Shown here in pieces: positions 1 through 7,406 of a stretch of DNA of 62,446 bases; position 1 is the first letter of the stretch; the number at the start of each line of letters is the position of its first letter. The notes beneath the pieces were generated by a model. The model was not told the DNA's origin, did no database searches, and saw only the letters and a program-made list of their open reading frames with translations. The stretch comes from Microbacteriaceae bacterium. Lineage in GTDB: Bacteria > Actinomycetota > Actinomycetes > Actinomycetales > Microbacteriaceae. The stretch spans positions 1 through 62,446 of the forward strand of contig CANGDL010000009.1 in assembly GCA_947452675.1 (NCBI GenBank). Reading direction: 5' to 3'. The translations under genes and the position numbers were made by a program.

Positions 1-723
1 GGCATCGGACGAGCGCTCGTCCACGAACTTGGTAATCAGGGCTACAACGTCTTGGCGGTAGGCAGAAGTGCAGCGAAGTTGGAGGCGCTGAAATCAGAGT
101 ACAAAGGCCTTGGAGAACTACAAGCACACACTATGGACTTCAACAAAGAAGGTTCAGGTGAAGATTTGCAGGGACTTGTCGCAGACAAAGCGGTCGAACT
201 TTTCATCCCTGCAGCGGGATTCGGAAGCAGTGGCAACTTTGTAGATCTACCCTTGGACACTGAACTTGAGATGGTCGACGTGAACTGTCGAGCAGTAGTC
301 GAACAGACTCAGTGGTTTGCCCAAAAGTTCGAACGTCAAAGGCACGGAACTTTGATTCTGTTTTCGTCACTACTCGGTACCGCCGGATCGGGAACTTCCG
401 CAGTATATGCAGCAACCAAAAACTTCATCCATGCTTTTGCAGAAGGCCTTCGAGTCGAGCTGAAGTCTGCCGGGGTAAAGGTACTGACCATCTGCCCAGG
501 ACCAACCAACAGCGGATTCGCCCAAGCATCACAGATGACCTATTCCGGGGCAGACGGCGCATCCGATGTAGCAAAGGGAATCGTGAAGAGCATTGGCAAA
601 AATGGAACCATCTACCCTGCTACGCGAGCACGCTTTCTCGGTTTCACCTTGAGCACCGTGCCTCGATCGATTCGCGTTGCAATCTTGACCAACGTTATGC
701 GAGGACTTCAATCGCACAAGTGA
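1..723 (+). CDS. SDR family NAD(P)-dependent oxidoreductase (5' end outside window)
   Basis: The reading frame is open from base 1, so the gene starts upstream of the window. The first visible residues (GIGRALVHELG) are the second half of the classical SDR glycine motif TGxxxGIG, so only a short N-terminal piece is missing. A PAAG stretch stands where SDRs have NNAG. The serine of the catalytic triad lies in FSSLLGT and the Tyr/Lys pair in YAATK near bases 406-420. The visible part (240 residues) fits a 250-260 residue classical SDR. The enzyme would be a soluble NAD(P)H-dependent reductase or dehydrogenase; the substrate cannot be read from the sequence. It converges with the VanZ-like gene across a shared hairpin terminator. 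Confidence 0.9.
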   Translation, partial: GIGRALVHELGNQGYNVLAVGRSAAKLEALKSEYKGLGELQAHTMDFNKEGSGEDLQGLVADKAVELFIPAAGFGSSGNFVDLPLDTELEMVDVNCRAVVEQTQWFAQKFERQRHGTLILFSSLLGTAGSGTSAVYAATKNFIHAFAEGLRVELKSAGVKVLTICPGPTNSGFAQASQMTYSGADGASDVAKGIVKSIGKNGTIYPATRARFLGFTLSTVPRSIRVAILTNVMRGLQSHK

Positions 724-817
724 CCACACAAGTGACCAAATCCACACCGCAAATGCAACTATCCGCTTGTTTATTGGTCAAAACCGCTATTTGATTTGCC
801 TAGATTACAAGTCCTAC

Positions 818-826
818 ATTCTCCGC
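818..826 (+). repeat. ATTCTCCGC motif ahead of terminator, possible relic of the 98-bp repeat
   Basis: ATTCTCCGC is followed after a few bases by the hairpin beginning AGACC. The same arrangement (ATTCTCCGCCA, a few bases, then a GACC hairpin) ends both 98-bp repeats further right. The rest of the repeat is not recognisable here, so this is either a worn relic or a coincidence. Confidence 0.3.
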
Positions 827-830
827 AAAT

Positions 831-859
831 AGACCTTCAATCGAAGGTCTATTTTCTTT
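831..859. terminator. Bidirectional hairpin terminator between convergent genes
   Basis: AGACCTTC, loop AATC, GAAGGTCT form a perfect 8-bp stem followed by ATTTTCTTT. It lies between the stop of the SDR gene and the stop of the VanZ-like gene, so it can serve both strands. Confidence 0.8.
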
Positions 860-1381
860 CTATCGTTTCACCCCGAGTGCAGGCCAAAGTCGTATTGTCG
901 CGAGCCCGATAGCGACTCCAATCAACGCACCAAGAGTATTTGCGAACATGTCAAATGGGTCCGCAATGCCTATTCGCGCATATTGCTGGATCGTTTCCAC
1001 AGCAAAGGCCATGCCAATAAGAATCAAGCCGACCATCCACGAGGCTTGTCTAGCAAGAACAAGCAATATTGCCGGTGGAATGTAGAGCACGAGATTCAAG
1101 GCGAAGTTAGCGTTGAAACGAAAGCCTTCCGACCAAACTTCCGGGGCAATGAGCCAAAACGTACTCAATGTGCCATAAGCCTCCCAGAACCGAAGGCTAA
1201 GACCAACTACCCCTGCAAATGAAAGCGCAATCAGGAGGAATCGCCTATGGGACACCTGAAGACTTCGCGCAAGTGGTTTGCGAAGAAGAAAGGCTAAGAG
1301 CATCAATCCACCAATCCATAGAAAAACATCCCATGTAAGTAGGCGACCAAAATAGGCGCCGAAGGTCTCAAACTGAGCCAA
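860..1381 (-). CDS. VanZ family membrane protein
   Basis: A 173-residue polytopic membrane protein with about four or five hydrophobic segments. The C-terminal half carries the VanZ-like signature: ETIQQYARIGIADPFDM followed by a membrane segment beginning FANTLGALIG, with conserved Glu, Gln, Arg, Asp, Asn and Gly. VanZ-like proteins are named after the teicoplanin-resistance protein of enterococci. Most chromosomal members have no assigned role, and a part in cell-envelope biology is only a guess. No van genes are nearby. The gene stands alone on its strand. Confidence 0.8.
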   Translation of the reverse strand: MAQFETFGAYFGRLLTWDVFLWIGGLMLLAFLLRKPLARSLQVSHRRFLLIALSFAGVVGLSLRFWEAYGTLSTFWLIAPEVWSEGFRFNANFALNLVLYIPPAILLVLARQASWMVGLILIGMAFAVETIQQYARIGIADPFDMFANTLGALIGVAIGLATIRLWPALGVKR

Positions 1382-1492
1382 ACCAGCTCCCTCCGAAATA
1401 CTGCTGACACGTCCAATCTAAGTCGTAACATCGCCTAAGCAAGGAATGCACCACGAGACGTCTCGAATGTTTTTCGACGTCAATATTGGAAC

Positions 1493-1590
1493 TTGGCGTA
1501 GAAAGATGGCGTAGAAACAGATATCAAAAATCGACTTCGAAGCCAGCACTGGGAAGCGAAAGTTTAGTGCGTTCCACCTATTCTCCGCCA
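1493..1590 (+). repeat. 98-bp repeat, copy 1 (left of racemase gene)
   Basis: This copy and 2423-2520 are both exactly 98 bases long and agree at 72 of 98 positions without gaps. Identity is nearly complete in the first 29 and last 11 bases. Each begins with TGGCGTAGAAA written twice two bases apart, and ends in TTCTCCGCCA, which is the inverted form of that motif with one mismatch. The gap between the VanZ-like gene and the racemase gene (1382-1728) holds this repeat and the hairpin at 1593-1621; I see no gene in it. It could be a non-autonomous mobile element, a small RNA or a relic of an integration site. Confidence 0.65.
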
Positions 1591-1592
1591 GT

Positions 1593-1621
1593 AAATCAGA
1601 CCCCACCTAGGGGTCTGATTT
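1593..1621 (+). terminator. Strong hairpin directly after repeat copy 1
   Basis: AAATCAGACCCC and GGGGTCTGATTT form a perfect 12-bp stem around a 5-base loop. The last bases of the stem are TTT and no longer T run follows, so it is a strong hairpin but only a plausible terminator. It begins two bases after repeat copy 1, as the hairpin behind copy 2 lies a few bases after its repeat. Confidence 0.6.
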
Positions 1622-1728
1622 ATTGGCTGGATTTTATGCAGACGGATTCAAGGGCCTCGCGGATTTCCGAATCGCGCAGCGATCGAAGCCCCCTCTCCGA
1701 ACTGAAAAAGCGTCGTTAGGCTTCAACT

Positions 1729-2421
1729 ATGAAAATACTTGGCTTACTTGGAGGAATGTCCTGGGAGTCGTCCATCGAGTATGAGCGACTTATCAACCAG
1801 GCTGTTCGAAATCAACTTGGTGGCACCAGTTCAGCAGACCTGATTATTCGCTCGTTCAACTTTTCTGACATTGAGTCCCTACAGTCATCGGGCAAATGGG
1901 ATGAAGCAGGTGCTTTGCTGGCACACGCCGCTAGAAATCTAGAGCAGGCCGGTGCGGAGGCGGTCGTTTTGTGTACAAACACGATGCACGTCCTGGCAGA
2001 TTACATTCAGAAAGAAATCTCAATACCTTTTCTTCACATTGCAGATGCCACTGGGCAAGCCGTTGCCGATAAGGGCCTAAAAAAAGTTCTGCTTCTCGGC
2101 ACAAAATACACAATGGAAAAAGACTTTTACAAAGGTCGTTTGACCGATAACTTCGGGCTCGAAGTCATAACGCCAACGGAGACACAGCGGGATGAAATCC
2201 ATCGAGTGATTTACGAAGAGTTGGTGTGCGGAATCATCACATCCAGTTCTAGGAGTTACTTCATGGACGTGATTTCCGAGTTCACTGAACAAGGCGTTGA
2301 GGGCGTGATTGCAGGTTGCACAGAGATTGAACTTCTCTTGAAACCAGAAGACCTGAGCGTGGCCTACTTTCCAACCACTTCCTTACATTCAGCCGCCGCC
2401 GCCGAGTTCGCGCTTTCCTAA
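1729..2421 (+). CDS. Aspartate/glutamate racemase family protein (YgeA-type amino-acid racemase)
   Basis: A 230-residue PLP-independent racemase of the Asp/Glu superfamily. Both catalytic cysteines are present: Cys82 in LCTNTMH and Cys197 in GCTEIELLL. The N-terminus (KILGLLGGMSWESS) and the stretch FLHIADATG closely resemble E. coli YgeA as I remember it, which has broad specificity. The likely role is making a D-amino acid for the cell wall or signalling, or degrading one; the substrate cannot be told. The protein should be cytosolic. The gene is flanked by two direct copies of a 98-bp repeat, and the right copy begins two bases after the stop codon, so gene and repeats may have moved as a unit. 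The ribosome site is weak (TTAGG). Confidence 0.9.
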   Translation: MKILGLLGGMSWESSIEYERLINQAVRNQLGGTSSADLIIRSFNFSDIESLQSSGKWDEAGALLAHAARNLEQAGAEAVVLCTNTMHVLADYIQKEISIPFLHIADATGQAVADKGLKKVLLLGTKYTMEKDFYKGRLTDNFGLEVITPTETQRDEIHRVIYEELVCGIITSSSRSYFMDVISEFTEQGVEGVIAGCTEIELLLKPEDLSVAYFPTTSLHSAAAAEFALS

Positions 2422-2422
2422 G

Positions 2423-2520
2423 TTGGCGTAGAAAGATGGCGTAGAAACGGATTCCTGAAATCAACTTCGAGGTCATTATTGGGAAGTAGCCCGGTAATGC
2501 GAGTCGTCCATTCTCCGCCA
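2423..2520 (+). repeat. 98-bp repeat, copy 2 (right of racemase gene)
   Basis: Same length, orientation and end motifs as copy 1. The outermost bases TTGGCG and CGCCAA (one base past the repeat) can pair. The 3' end ATTCTCCGCCA resembles the 3' end of many bacterial tRNA-Ser genes, but the matching 5' acceptor strand GGAGAAT is absent, so it is not an intact tRNA. Confidence 0.65.
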
Positions 2521-2527
2521 ACGAATC

Positions 2528-2556
2528 GACCACCGATAAGGTGGTCTTTTTGTTTT
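2528..2556. terminator. Hairpin terminator after repeat copy 2
   Basis: GACCACC, loop GATAA, GGTGGTC and then TTTTTGTTTT make a typical rho-independent terminator for the racemase transcript. The convergent LON-domain gene ends immediately to its right, and the hairpin could also serve that strand. Confidence 0.8.
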
Positions 2557-3195
2557 CTAGAACTCTTCCGGTTCAACGCCCAGCTCGCCAACCATTGCCT
2601 GTAACGCTTCCTCAAGCGCGATTACCGTGTCATAGGTTCTTGAGATTAGTTCATCGGCAGATTGCGATTGCAGCAGGTCCTGTTGATCCAACGGCCCTAC
2701 CGGCAAGACTCCGGCAAGTTGCCAGCAGGCATCCATGGGGTTATCGCTCAATTCCACGTCTGAGCCGTATGGCAAATCACCGAATTCGCTGGCGAGCGTA
2801 AGCAACTTTCTAACCTTGGATTCGAGATGAACTCGGGCAGGCATAAGGGAGTTATCCCAAATCAGATCAGGCAAAAAATCGATGTCTGCCAGTGGGTATG
2901 GATCATCTGGCAACCATGCATTTACCCTCAATCGCTGACCACCCTTAGCCTCAAGGCCATAGAACTGATCCAAGGTACCGATGTCGGTGACCATAGCCAG
3001 TGTGCCGATTTCAAGCCGCTTGTCTCCCCCACCAACCTCGGCACCGCGCTCAATCAAAACCACGCCGAACTCCGGATTTTCTTCGATGATCAGGTCACCC
3101 AACAACTTCAAGTAACGCTCCTCGAAGATGCGGAGCGACAACGGCATCGCCGGCATCAAGACAGTGCCAAGCGGAAACATGGGCATTAGCGCCAT
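2557..3195 (-). CDS. LON peptidase substrate-binding domain protein
   Basis: A 212-residue protein matching the stand-alone N-terminal (substrate-binding) domain of Lon proteases. The start MFPLGTVLMPAMPLSLRIFE is the family hallmark (FPLxxVLxPxxxLxLxIFE), and ERYLKLL follows. No AAA ATPase module and no Ser/Lys protease domain are present, so it cannot be a protease itself. Such stand-alone domains are common in actinobacteria and are thought to bind unfolded protein or act as adaptors. It lies two bases downstream of the SDR gene at 3198-4232 on the same strand and is probably co-transcribed with it. Confidence 0.88.
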   Translation of the reverse strand: MALMPMFPLGTVLMPAMPLSLRIFEERYLKLLGDLIIEENPEFGVVLIERGAEVGGGDKRLEIGTLAMVTDIGTLDQFYGLEAKGGQRLRVNAWLPDDPYPLADIDFLPDLIWDNSLMPARVHLESKVRKLLTLASEFGDLPYGSDVELSDNPMDACWQLAGVLPVGPLDQQDLLQSQSADELISRTYDTVIALEEALQAMVGELGVEPEEF

Positions 3196-3197
3196 AT

Positions 3198-4232
3198 CTA
3201 GGCTTTAACGAATCCGTTGTCGATCAGATAGTTGGCCGATTCGACCAGTGACGTCTCAACTGGGATGAAGTTGATCCCCAAAACCTTTTGCGCCTGTGAT
3301 GCATTCACCGGGATGTGCTTGCCAAGAGTAGGCAACACGGCCTTCACTTCAGCATCAAAGAGAGCGAGGAATCGAATCACAAAACTTGGCGCCGGGATGG
3401 TGCTCATCCTTCGACCCGGGAATGCTTTCTTGAGGGTTTTCACCATGCTCACGAAGGTTCTGGAGCCGGCACTTGCGATGAAACGCTTGCCCTTGGATGC
3501 ATCAGTGGTGATAGCTCGAACGTGCATCGCTGCAACATCTTTGACGTCAACAATTGAAAACGAAATGTCAGGCAGCATTGGGTCTTTTCCGCTCAGCATT
3601 CTTTCAACGACTGAGACCGAAGATCCGAAGTGCTTATCTAAAGGCGCTCCGGCGACTAGCACCGGGTTAACGGTTGTGAGTTCAAGCTCCGGTGCTTCGG
3701 CTGCGATGTAATCCCACGCAGCTTTTTCGGCAAGCGTCTTGGACTTTGTATAAGGGACGCGACCAATGATGTGATTTGGGTCACTCCACATCGTCTCGTC
3801 GAATTCCGTTTTGCCGGCCGGCAGGTCATTTCCATAGATCGCTGCCACGGATGAAGTCAGAATCACGCGTTTTACGCCTGCAGAATGAGCCGCACGTAGG
3901 GCCCTGAGCGTTCCTTCGACGGCCGGGCGAACAAGGTCGTTCTCATCCTTCGGCGATGCGATCGGGAATGGTGAGGCGCTGTGAATGAGCACATCAATGC
4001 CGGCTAATGCTGCATCCCAACCAGTGTCACTCTCGAGATCTAGCTCAGAGAAGGAAAGCTTGCTGTCAAGGTCAAAACCCGATGGCAAGTGAGCAACCAT
4101 AGCGGCTCGAACCTCCGCCGCCTTGGCGCTGCTGCGCACTGATGCTCGAACTTCATATCCCGCTGTTAGCAATTGAAGAGTTATGTGCTTGCCGATGAAG
4201 CCGCTTGAACCGGTCAGAAGTACTTTTGTCAT
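3198..4232 (-). CDS. NAD-dependent epimerase/dehydratase, dihydroflavonol-reductase-like
   Basis: A 344-residue extended SDR. The nucleotide-binding motif TGSSGFIGKH is at residues 7-16, LTSS with the catalytic Ser is near 126-128, and the pair Tyr161/Lys165 is in PYTKSK. Overall it resembles dihydroflavonol-4-reductase/cinnamoyl-CoA-reductase-like bacterial proteins, which reduce aldehydes or ketones with NADPH; the real substrate is unknown. It heads a probable two-gene unit with the LON-domain gene downstream. Confidence 0.88.
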   Translation of the reverse strand: MTKVLLTGSSGFIGKHITLQLLTAGYEVRASVRSSAKAAEVRAAMVAHLPSGFDLDSKLSFSELDLESDTGWDAALAGIDVLIHSASPFPIASPKDENDLVRPAVEGTLRALRAAHSAGVKRVILTSSVAAIYGNDLPAGKTEFDETMWSDPNHIIGRVPYTKSKTLAEKAAWDYIAAEAPELELTTVNPVLVAGAPLDKHFGSSVSVVERMLSGKDPMLPDISFSIVDVKDVAAMHVRAITTDASKGKRFIASAGSRTFVSMVKTLKKAFPGRRMSTIPAPSFVIRFLALFDAEVKAVLPTLGKHIPVNASQAQKVLGINFIPVETSLVESANYLIDNGFVKA

Positions 4233-4309
4233 TTGCTAGCCCATTTCTAAGATTCCAAGTTTCAATACTTAAGATTCAAGAACAGCCTATGCGCGTCATT
4301 TATTGCTGA

Positions 4310-4708
4310 TTAGCTTTTTGGTTTTTCCAAATCACCGAGATGAGTGTGCTTAAAGCTGGTTCCATATTTAAGGCCGTAACCGAGCATTCTGTCCCAGCCG
4401 ATGTGGCCAAACCAGATTGCGCCTATCGCGATGGTTAGTGGCGAAGCCAGGATGAAACCAAATGCCGTCACTAAGGCAGCGGCCGGGTATGAGTGACCAA
4501 GGTTGTAGGTGATCGAACCAAGTTTTGTGTTGCGAAGATAGCCGAGCATAAACACATCTGGCACAAGCAAAAGCGCTGGGTAAAGCCACCAGGCTTGGCC
4601 CTGAATTGCAAATAGCGCGATGCTGGCGACAAATAGGACCGCTCCCTCAATGCGCAAAACTAACTTTGGCGCTCCAACTACTGATCCGACCAATGGCACT
4701 GTTGACAT
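4310..4708 (-). CDS. DUF4260 family membrane protein
   Basis: A 132-residue integral membrane protein. The features of DUF4260 are visible: LRIEGAVLF near residue 18, the stretch LLVPDVFMLGYL, YNLGHSYP, and the C-terminal HIGWDRMLGYGLKY followed by FKHTHLG. Function is unknown. It is divergent from a TetR-type regulator, with a 15-bp palindrome 12 bases in front of its start, so it is probably the regulator's target. Confidence 0.85.
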   Translation of the reverse strand: MSTVPLVGSVVGAPKLVLRIEGAVLFVASIALFAIQGQAWWLYPALLLVPDVFMLGYLRNTKLGSITYNLGHSYPAAALVTAFGFILASPLTIAIGAIWFGHIGWDRMLGYGLKYGTSFKHTHLGDLEKPKS

Positions 4709-4716
4709 GATGAGCC

Positions 4717-4740
4717 TTTCCCTAACGGTGTTAGGAAAAC
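4717..4740. promoter_or_regulatory. Palindromic operator between DUF4260 gene and TetR-type regulator
   Basis: CCTAACGGTGTTAGG (4721-4735) is a perfect 6+3+6 palindrome, extended by TTT on the left and AAA on the right. It lies in the 46-base divergent gap, about 12 bases from one start codon and 19 from the other. This size and symmetry are typical of TetR-family operators, so the neighbouring regulator probably represses both genes here. Confidence 0.75.
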
Positions 4741-4754
4741 GGTAGCATTAGAGC

Positions 4755-5267
4755 ATGTCAGTTCGCAAGATGGTTACAAAAGACTCGATAGGTTTGGCCG
4801 CACGTGCCATCGTCGACGAAATGGGCGTTGATGCGCTATCAATGCGGGCCCTCGCGAGCAAACTTGGAATCAAGGCACCGAGCCTCTATGACCATGTGCG
4901 AAACCGTGATGAAGTGATTGCACTCATCCAGGCGCAAGGTCTGAGCGAATTCGGCCTTGGCTTCGCCGCAGTCGGTCCGACTCCCCGCGAAAAAATTTCG
5001 TTCTATCGAGAGTGGGCACTGCGTAACCCCAGGTTGTACCCCGTTGTTTTTCAACATTCACTCCACAGGGATAAGTTGCCCGAAGGTCTCGAAGAAAGCG
5101 TCCTTGGGCTCGTAGTTCAGGCGGCAGGGGGCTCACACATTAAAGCGAGAGTTTTCTGGGCCCAGCTCCATGGGCTCGTTGATCTTGAGCTGCATGGTCG
5201 CCTACCAGCAGATGCCGACATGGCAGCCACCTGGGAGACCGTCATAGCGAACATTGAATCGCTCTAG
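4755..5267 (+). CDS. TetR/AcrR family transcriptional regulator
   Basis: A 170-residue protein with an N-terminal helix-turn-helix (about residues 10-55: ARAIVDEMGVDALSMRALAS, then KLGIKAPSLYDHVRNRDEV). The recognition helix KAPSLYDHVRNRDEV is characteristic of the TetR family. The C-terminal part is shorter than usual for the family. It is divergent from the DUF4260 gene with a shared palindrome, which suggests autorepression and control of that membrane protein. The inducer is unknown. The ATG start lies about 20 bases right of the palindrome. Confidence 0.9.
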   Translation: MSVRKMVTKDSIGLAARAIVDEMGVDALSMRALASKLGIKAPSLYDHVRNRDEVIALIQAQGLSEFGLGFAAVGPTPREKISFYREWALRNPRLYPVVFQHSLHRDKLPEGLEESVLGLVVQAAGGSHIKARVFWAQLHGLVDLELHGRLPADADMAATWETVIANIESL

Positions 5268-5291
5268 GCCGTCAGCTTATTCAACCTCGAA

Positions 5292-5309
5292 GGCGCTCTC
5301 CAAAGCGCC
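5292..5309 (+). terminator. Weak hairpin after the TetR-type gene
   Basis: GGCGCT, six-base loop, AGCGCC. There is no T run, so termination is uncertain. Confidence 0.3.
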
Positions 5310-5381
5310 GGGGTCCGCCAATTTCACGAATGACACTTGGGTGCACTAGGTTGCAATACAAACCAACATCAGGAGATCCAC

Positions 5382-5825
5382 ATGGCGGCAATAATAAGGT
5401 CGATTCGAGCCGAGGATCGTGAGCGGTGGAACCCGCTCTGGCAGGGTTACCTGATTTTCTATAGGGAAGAATTACCAGCGGAACAAACCGAACTCACCTG
5501 GAGTCGTCTGATTGACGACGAGTTTGAACTGCATGGATTAGTCGCGGAGATCGACGGTGAGCTTGTCGGCCTAGCCCATTTCTCGTTCACGCGTACGACT
5601 TGGTCGGAAAATCGCGATCTATATCTCGAGGACTTATTTGTCTCTGCAAGTGTGCGAGGTCAAGGCCTAGGCAAGGCGCTGATTCTGGCCTTGGATGAGG
5701 TGGCCCGCGAAGAAGGCTCTCGCAAGGTTTGGTGGGAAACACACAAAGACAACGCGGTTGCTCGCAGGCTTTATGACTCGGTTGCCGAACTTTCTGAATT
5801 CGTCAAATACACACGGATGACATAA
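5382..5825 (+). CDS. GNAT family N-acetyltransferase
   Basis: A 147-residue acetyltransferase. The acetyl-CoA motif A is LFVSASVRGQGLGKALI, with the RGQGLG loop that binds the pyrophosphate, followed by EVAREEGSRKVWWETHKDN and the usual ARRLYDS near the C-terminus. I chose the ATG at 5382 because AGGAG stands seven bases upstream; an in-frame TTG at 5337 has no ribosome site. The acetyl acceptor cannot be predicted. It precedes a P450 gene by 36 bases and may be co-transcribed with it. Confidence 0.88.
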   Translation: MAAIIRSIRAEDRERWNPLWQGYLIFYREELPAEQTELTWSRLIDDEFELHGLVAEIDGELVGLAHFSFTRTTWSENRDLYLEDLFVSASVRGQGLGKALILALDEVAREEGSRKVWWETHKDNAVARRLYDSVAELSEFVKYTRMT

Positions 5826-5861
5826 CTTGACCATGGTCGGTCGAAGCCGTTGAATAGGGCT

Positions 5862-6998
5862 ATGCGTAAAGAGATTCGCGGATACAACGAAGTGCGAGAA
5901 GCAGCCCGAGACTGGGAGGCCTATTCGAGCGATCTTCAAGGTGATCGAGACGTTCGCGATTATCGCCAACTACCCCTAGAAGCAGACCCGCCAAGGCACA
6001 CAAAATTTCGAATGGCGTTGAATCATGTTTTCAGTCCAGGCGCTCTTCGTCCGCTCTCCCCGGATTTTGAAGCTCTAGCTGTTCGGCTCATCAGAGAGCT
6101 GAAGCCAAGAGGATCGTTCGAGGTTCTGGAGGACCTTGTCATCCCATACGTGATCGGTTGTTTGACCATCATCTATAAGCGCCCGCAAGACTTTGCCGAG
6201 TGGCGTTCGTGGGGCCCCGATGTTTGGAATGCTGCGGCTTATCGACGCGGTGAAGACGTTCACGCCGCTGAGGTTGCGCATCGAAATCGAGATTTCTCAA
6301 TCAAGAGCCCGCGAGATGGCCAGGTTCTGCAGGAATATCTAGACCAAGTCTTCGATGAGGCAGAGGGTCGCATTGCCAAGGGGCTCGAGGAACGGGACAT
6401 CTGGGATTTCGTTGCCGGCTTAGAAATCGACGAGCAACGGGTCAATCGCAAAGAAATGCAAGGCATCGCAAACGTGCTTCTCGCCGGTGGTCGAGACACC
6501 GTCATCAAACTGCTCGCCGGGTTCGTCTGGCATCTAATTGAAAAACCGAGCGACGCCGATTTCATCCTTGAAAGTGAAGAGAACTTTAGACCGGCGATTC
6601 AGGAGATGGCTCGCTATCTGAGCCCACTGCCTCGCATGGAACGCGTGCCTCGAGAGCATGCCGTTGGGGAGGATTCCGAGCGCGACACAGACAAGTATGT
6701 GTTGCTCGGTTTCGTTTCGGCCAACCACGACCCGGAACGCTTCGAGCACCCTGAAAAAATCGACTTTGAACGTGAAAGGAACGCTCACATTGCCTTCGGT
6801 TTCGGGCCTCACAGTTGCCTCGGGCAAAACATCACCGAAATCGAAACCATAGCCTTTCTAAAGGCGGTGCTCCCGGAGCTTTCCGGCTGGAAATTCGAGG
6901 CTAAGCCAAATCTCGAGTGGGTTGATGAACCACTAGCCGATGGTTCGACAACTCGATATCTCGACAAGTTCAAGGAAATCCGAATCGCCCTGTCTTAG
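5862..6998 (+). CDS. Cytochrome P450
   Basis: A heme-thiolate monooxygenase of about 378 residues, a little short for bacterial class I P450s (about 400). The I-helix signature AGGRDT (oxygen activation), the K-helix EMAR (ExxR) and the heme loop FGFGPHSCLG with the axial Cys near residue 319 are all present. The N-terminal part before the substrate-binding loops is trimmed compared with typical members. No ferredoxin or ferredoxin reductase gene is near, so electrons must come from elsewhere. Start choice is uncertain: ATG 5862 has AGGG only two bases away, and an in-frame TTG lies at 5850. The substrate is unknown. Confidence 0.9.
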   Translation: MRKEIRGYNEVREAARDWEAYSSDLQGDRDVRDYRQLPLEADPPRHTKFRMALNHVFSPGALRPLSPDFEALAVRLIRELKPRGSFEVLEDLVIPYVIGCLTIIYKRPQDFAEWRSWGPDVWNAAAYRRGEDVHAAEVAHRNRDFSIKSPRDGQVLQEYLDQVFDEAEGRIAKGLEERDIWDFVAGLEIDEQRVNRKEMQGIANVLLAGGRDTVIKLLAGFVWHLIEKPSDADFILESEENFRPAIQEMARYLSPLPRMERVPREHAVGEDSERDTDKYVLLGFVSANHDPERFEHPEKIDFERERNAHIAFGFGPHSCLGQNITEIETIAFLKAVLPELSGWKFEAKPNLEWVDEPLADGSTTRYLDKFKEIRIALS

Positions 6999-7020
6999 TC
7001 ACCCCATCTCGCGAAGACAG

Positions 7021-7056
7021 AAAAAGACCCCCGACTCATGTCGAGGGTCTTTTCTT
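7021..7056. terminator. Rho-independent terminator after the P450 gene
   Basis: GACCCCCGAC, loop TCAT, GTCGAGGGTC form a long stem with one mismatch, preceded by an A run and followed by TTTTCTTTT. It lies between convergent genes and can act in both directions. Confidence 0.85.
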
Positions 7057-7061
7057 TTGGT

Positions 7062-7262
7062 TTAGCGAACCAGGTTGGTCCAAGCCAAGCTGAGTAGGAA
7101 CAAGCCTGCGCTCAGTAAGACGAAACCAAGGCCTAAGCCGAAAGGTGACCGCCAACCATGCCAGCGCTCTTGATAGTCAAAACGCTTTCTGGTCCACGAG
7201 TCACGAAGTTCGACCCATTCGCTCATTTCCTGAAGCTTTTCAGCTTTCTTTTCCTCATTCAT
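7062..7262 (-). CDS. Small single-span membrane protein, unknown
   Basis: A 66-residue protein with a charged N-terminal half (MNEEKKAEKLQEM, then WVELRDSWTRKRFDYQERW) and one C-terminal membrane span (GLGLGFVLLSAGLFLLSLAW). It should be anchored by its C-terminus with the charged part in the cytosol. AGTGAAG lies six bases before the ATG. I do not recognise a family. Its fit between a terminator and an intergenic region, and its ribosome site, support a real gene. Confidence 0.6.
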   Translation of the reverse strand: MNEEKKAEKLQEMSEWVELRDSWTRKRFDYQERWHGWRSPFGLGLGFVLLSAGLFLLSLAWTNLVR

Positions 7263-7406
7263 GTTTCTTCACTTTCTTCGAATTATTGATTTGAGTGAAG
7301 CGAAAATTATTAACATAAACAGGCTTCGAAAAGATGTTATCAAGCCCGCTGTAAAAGAGCCTTAGGTTAGTGTGGTCAGCAAGCTCATGACGAAAGGTGG
7401 CCGGCT

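Noticed and set aside
1493-1590. tRNA-Ser gene
   Set aside because: Only the last eleven bases resemble a tRNA-Ser end. The 5' acceptor strand, D arm and anticodon arm cannot be drawn.
1493-2520. 98-bp repeats as integron attC sites
   Set aside because: The core sites RYYYAAC and GTTRRRY are not both present in correct places, and no integrase is seen.
2541-3189. Plus-strand frames opposite the LON-domain gene
   Set aside because: The minus-strand protein has a clear family signature; the plus-strand products do not.
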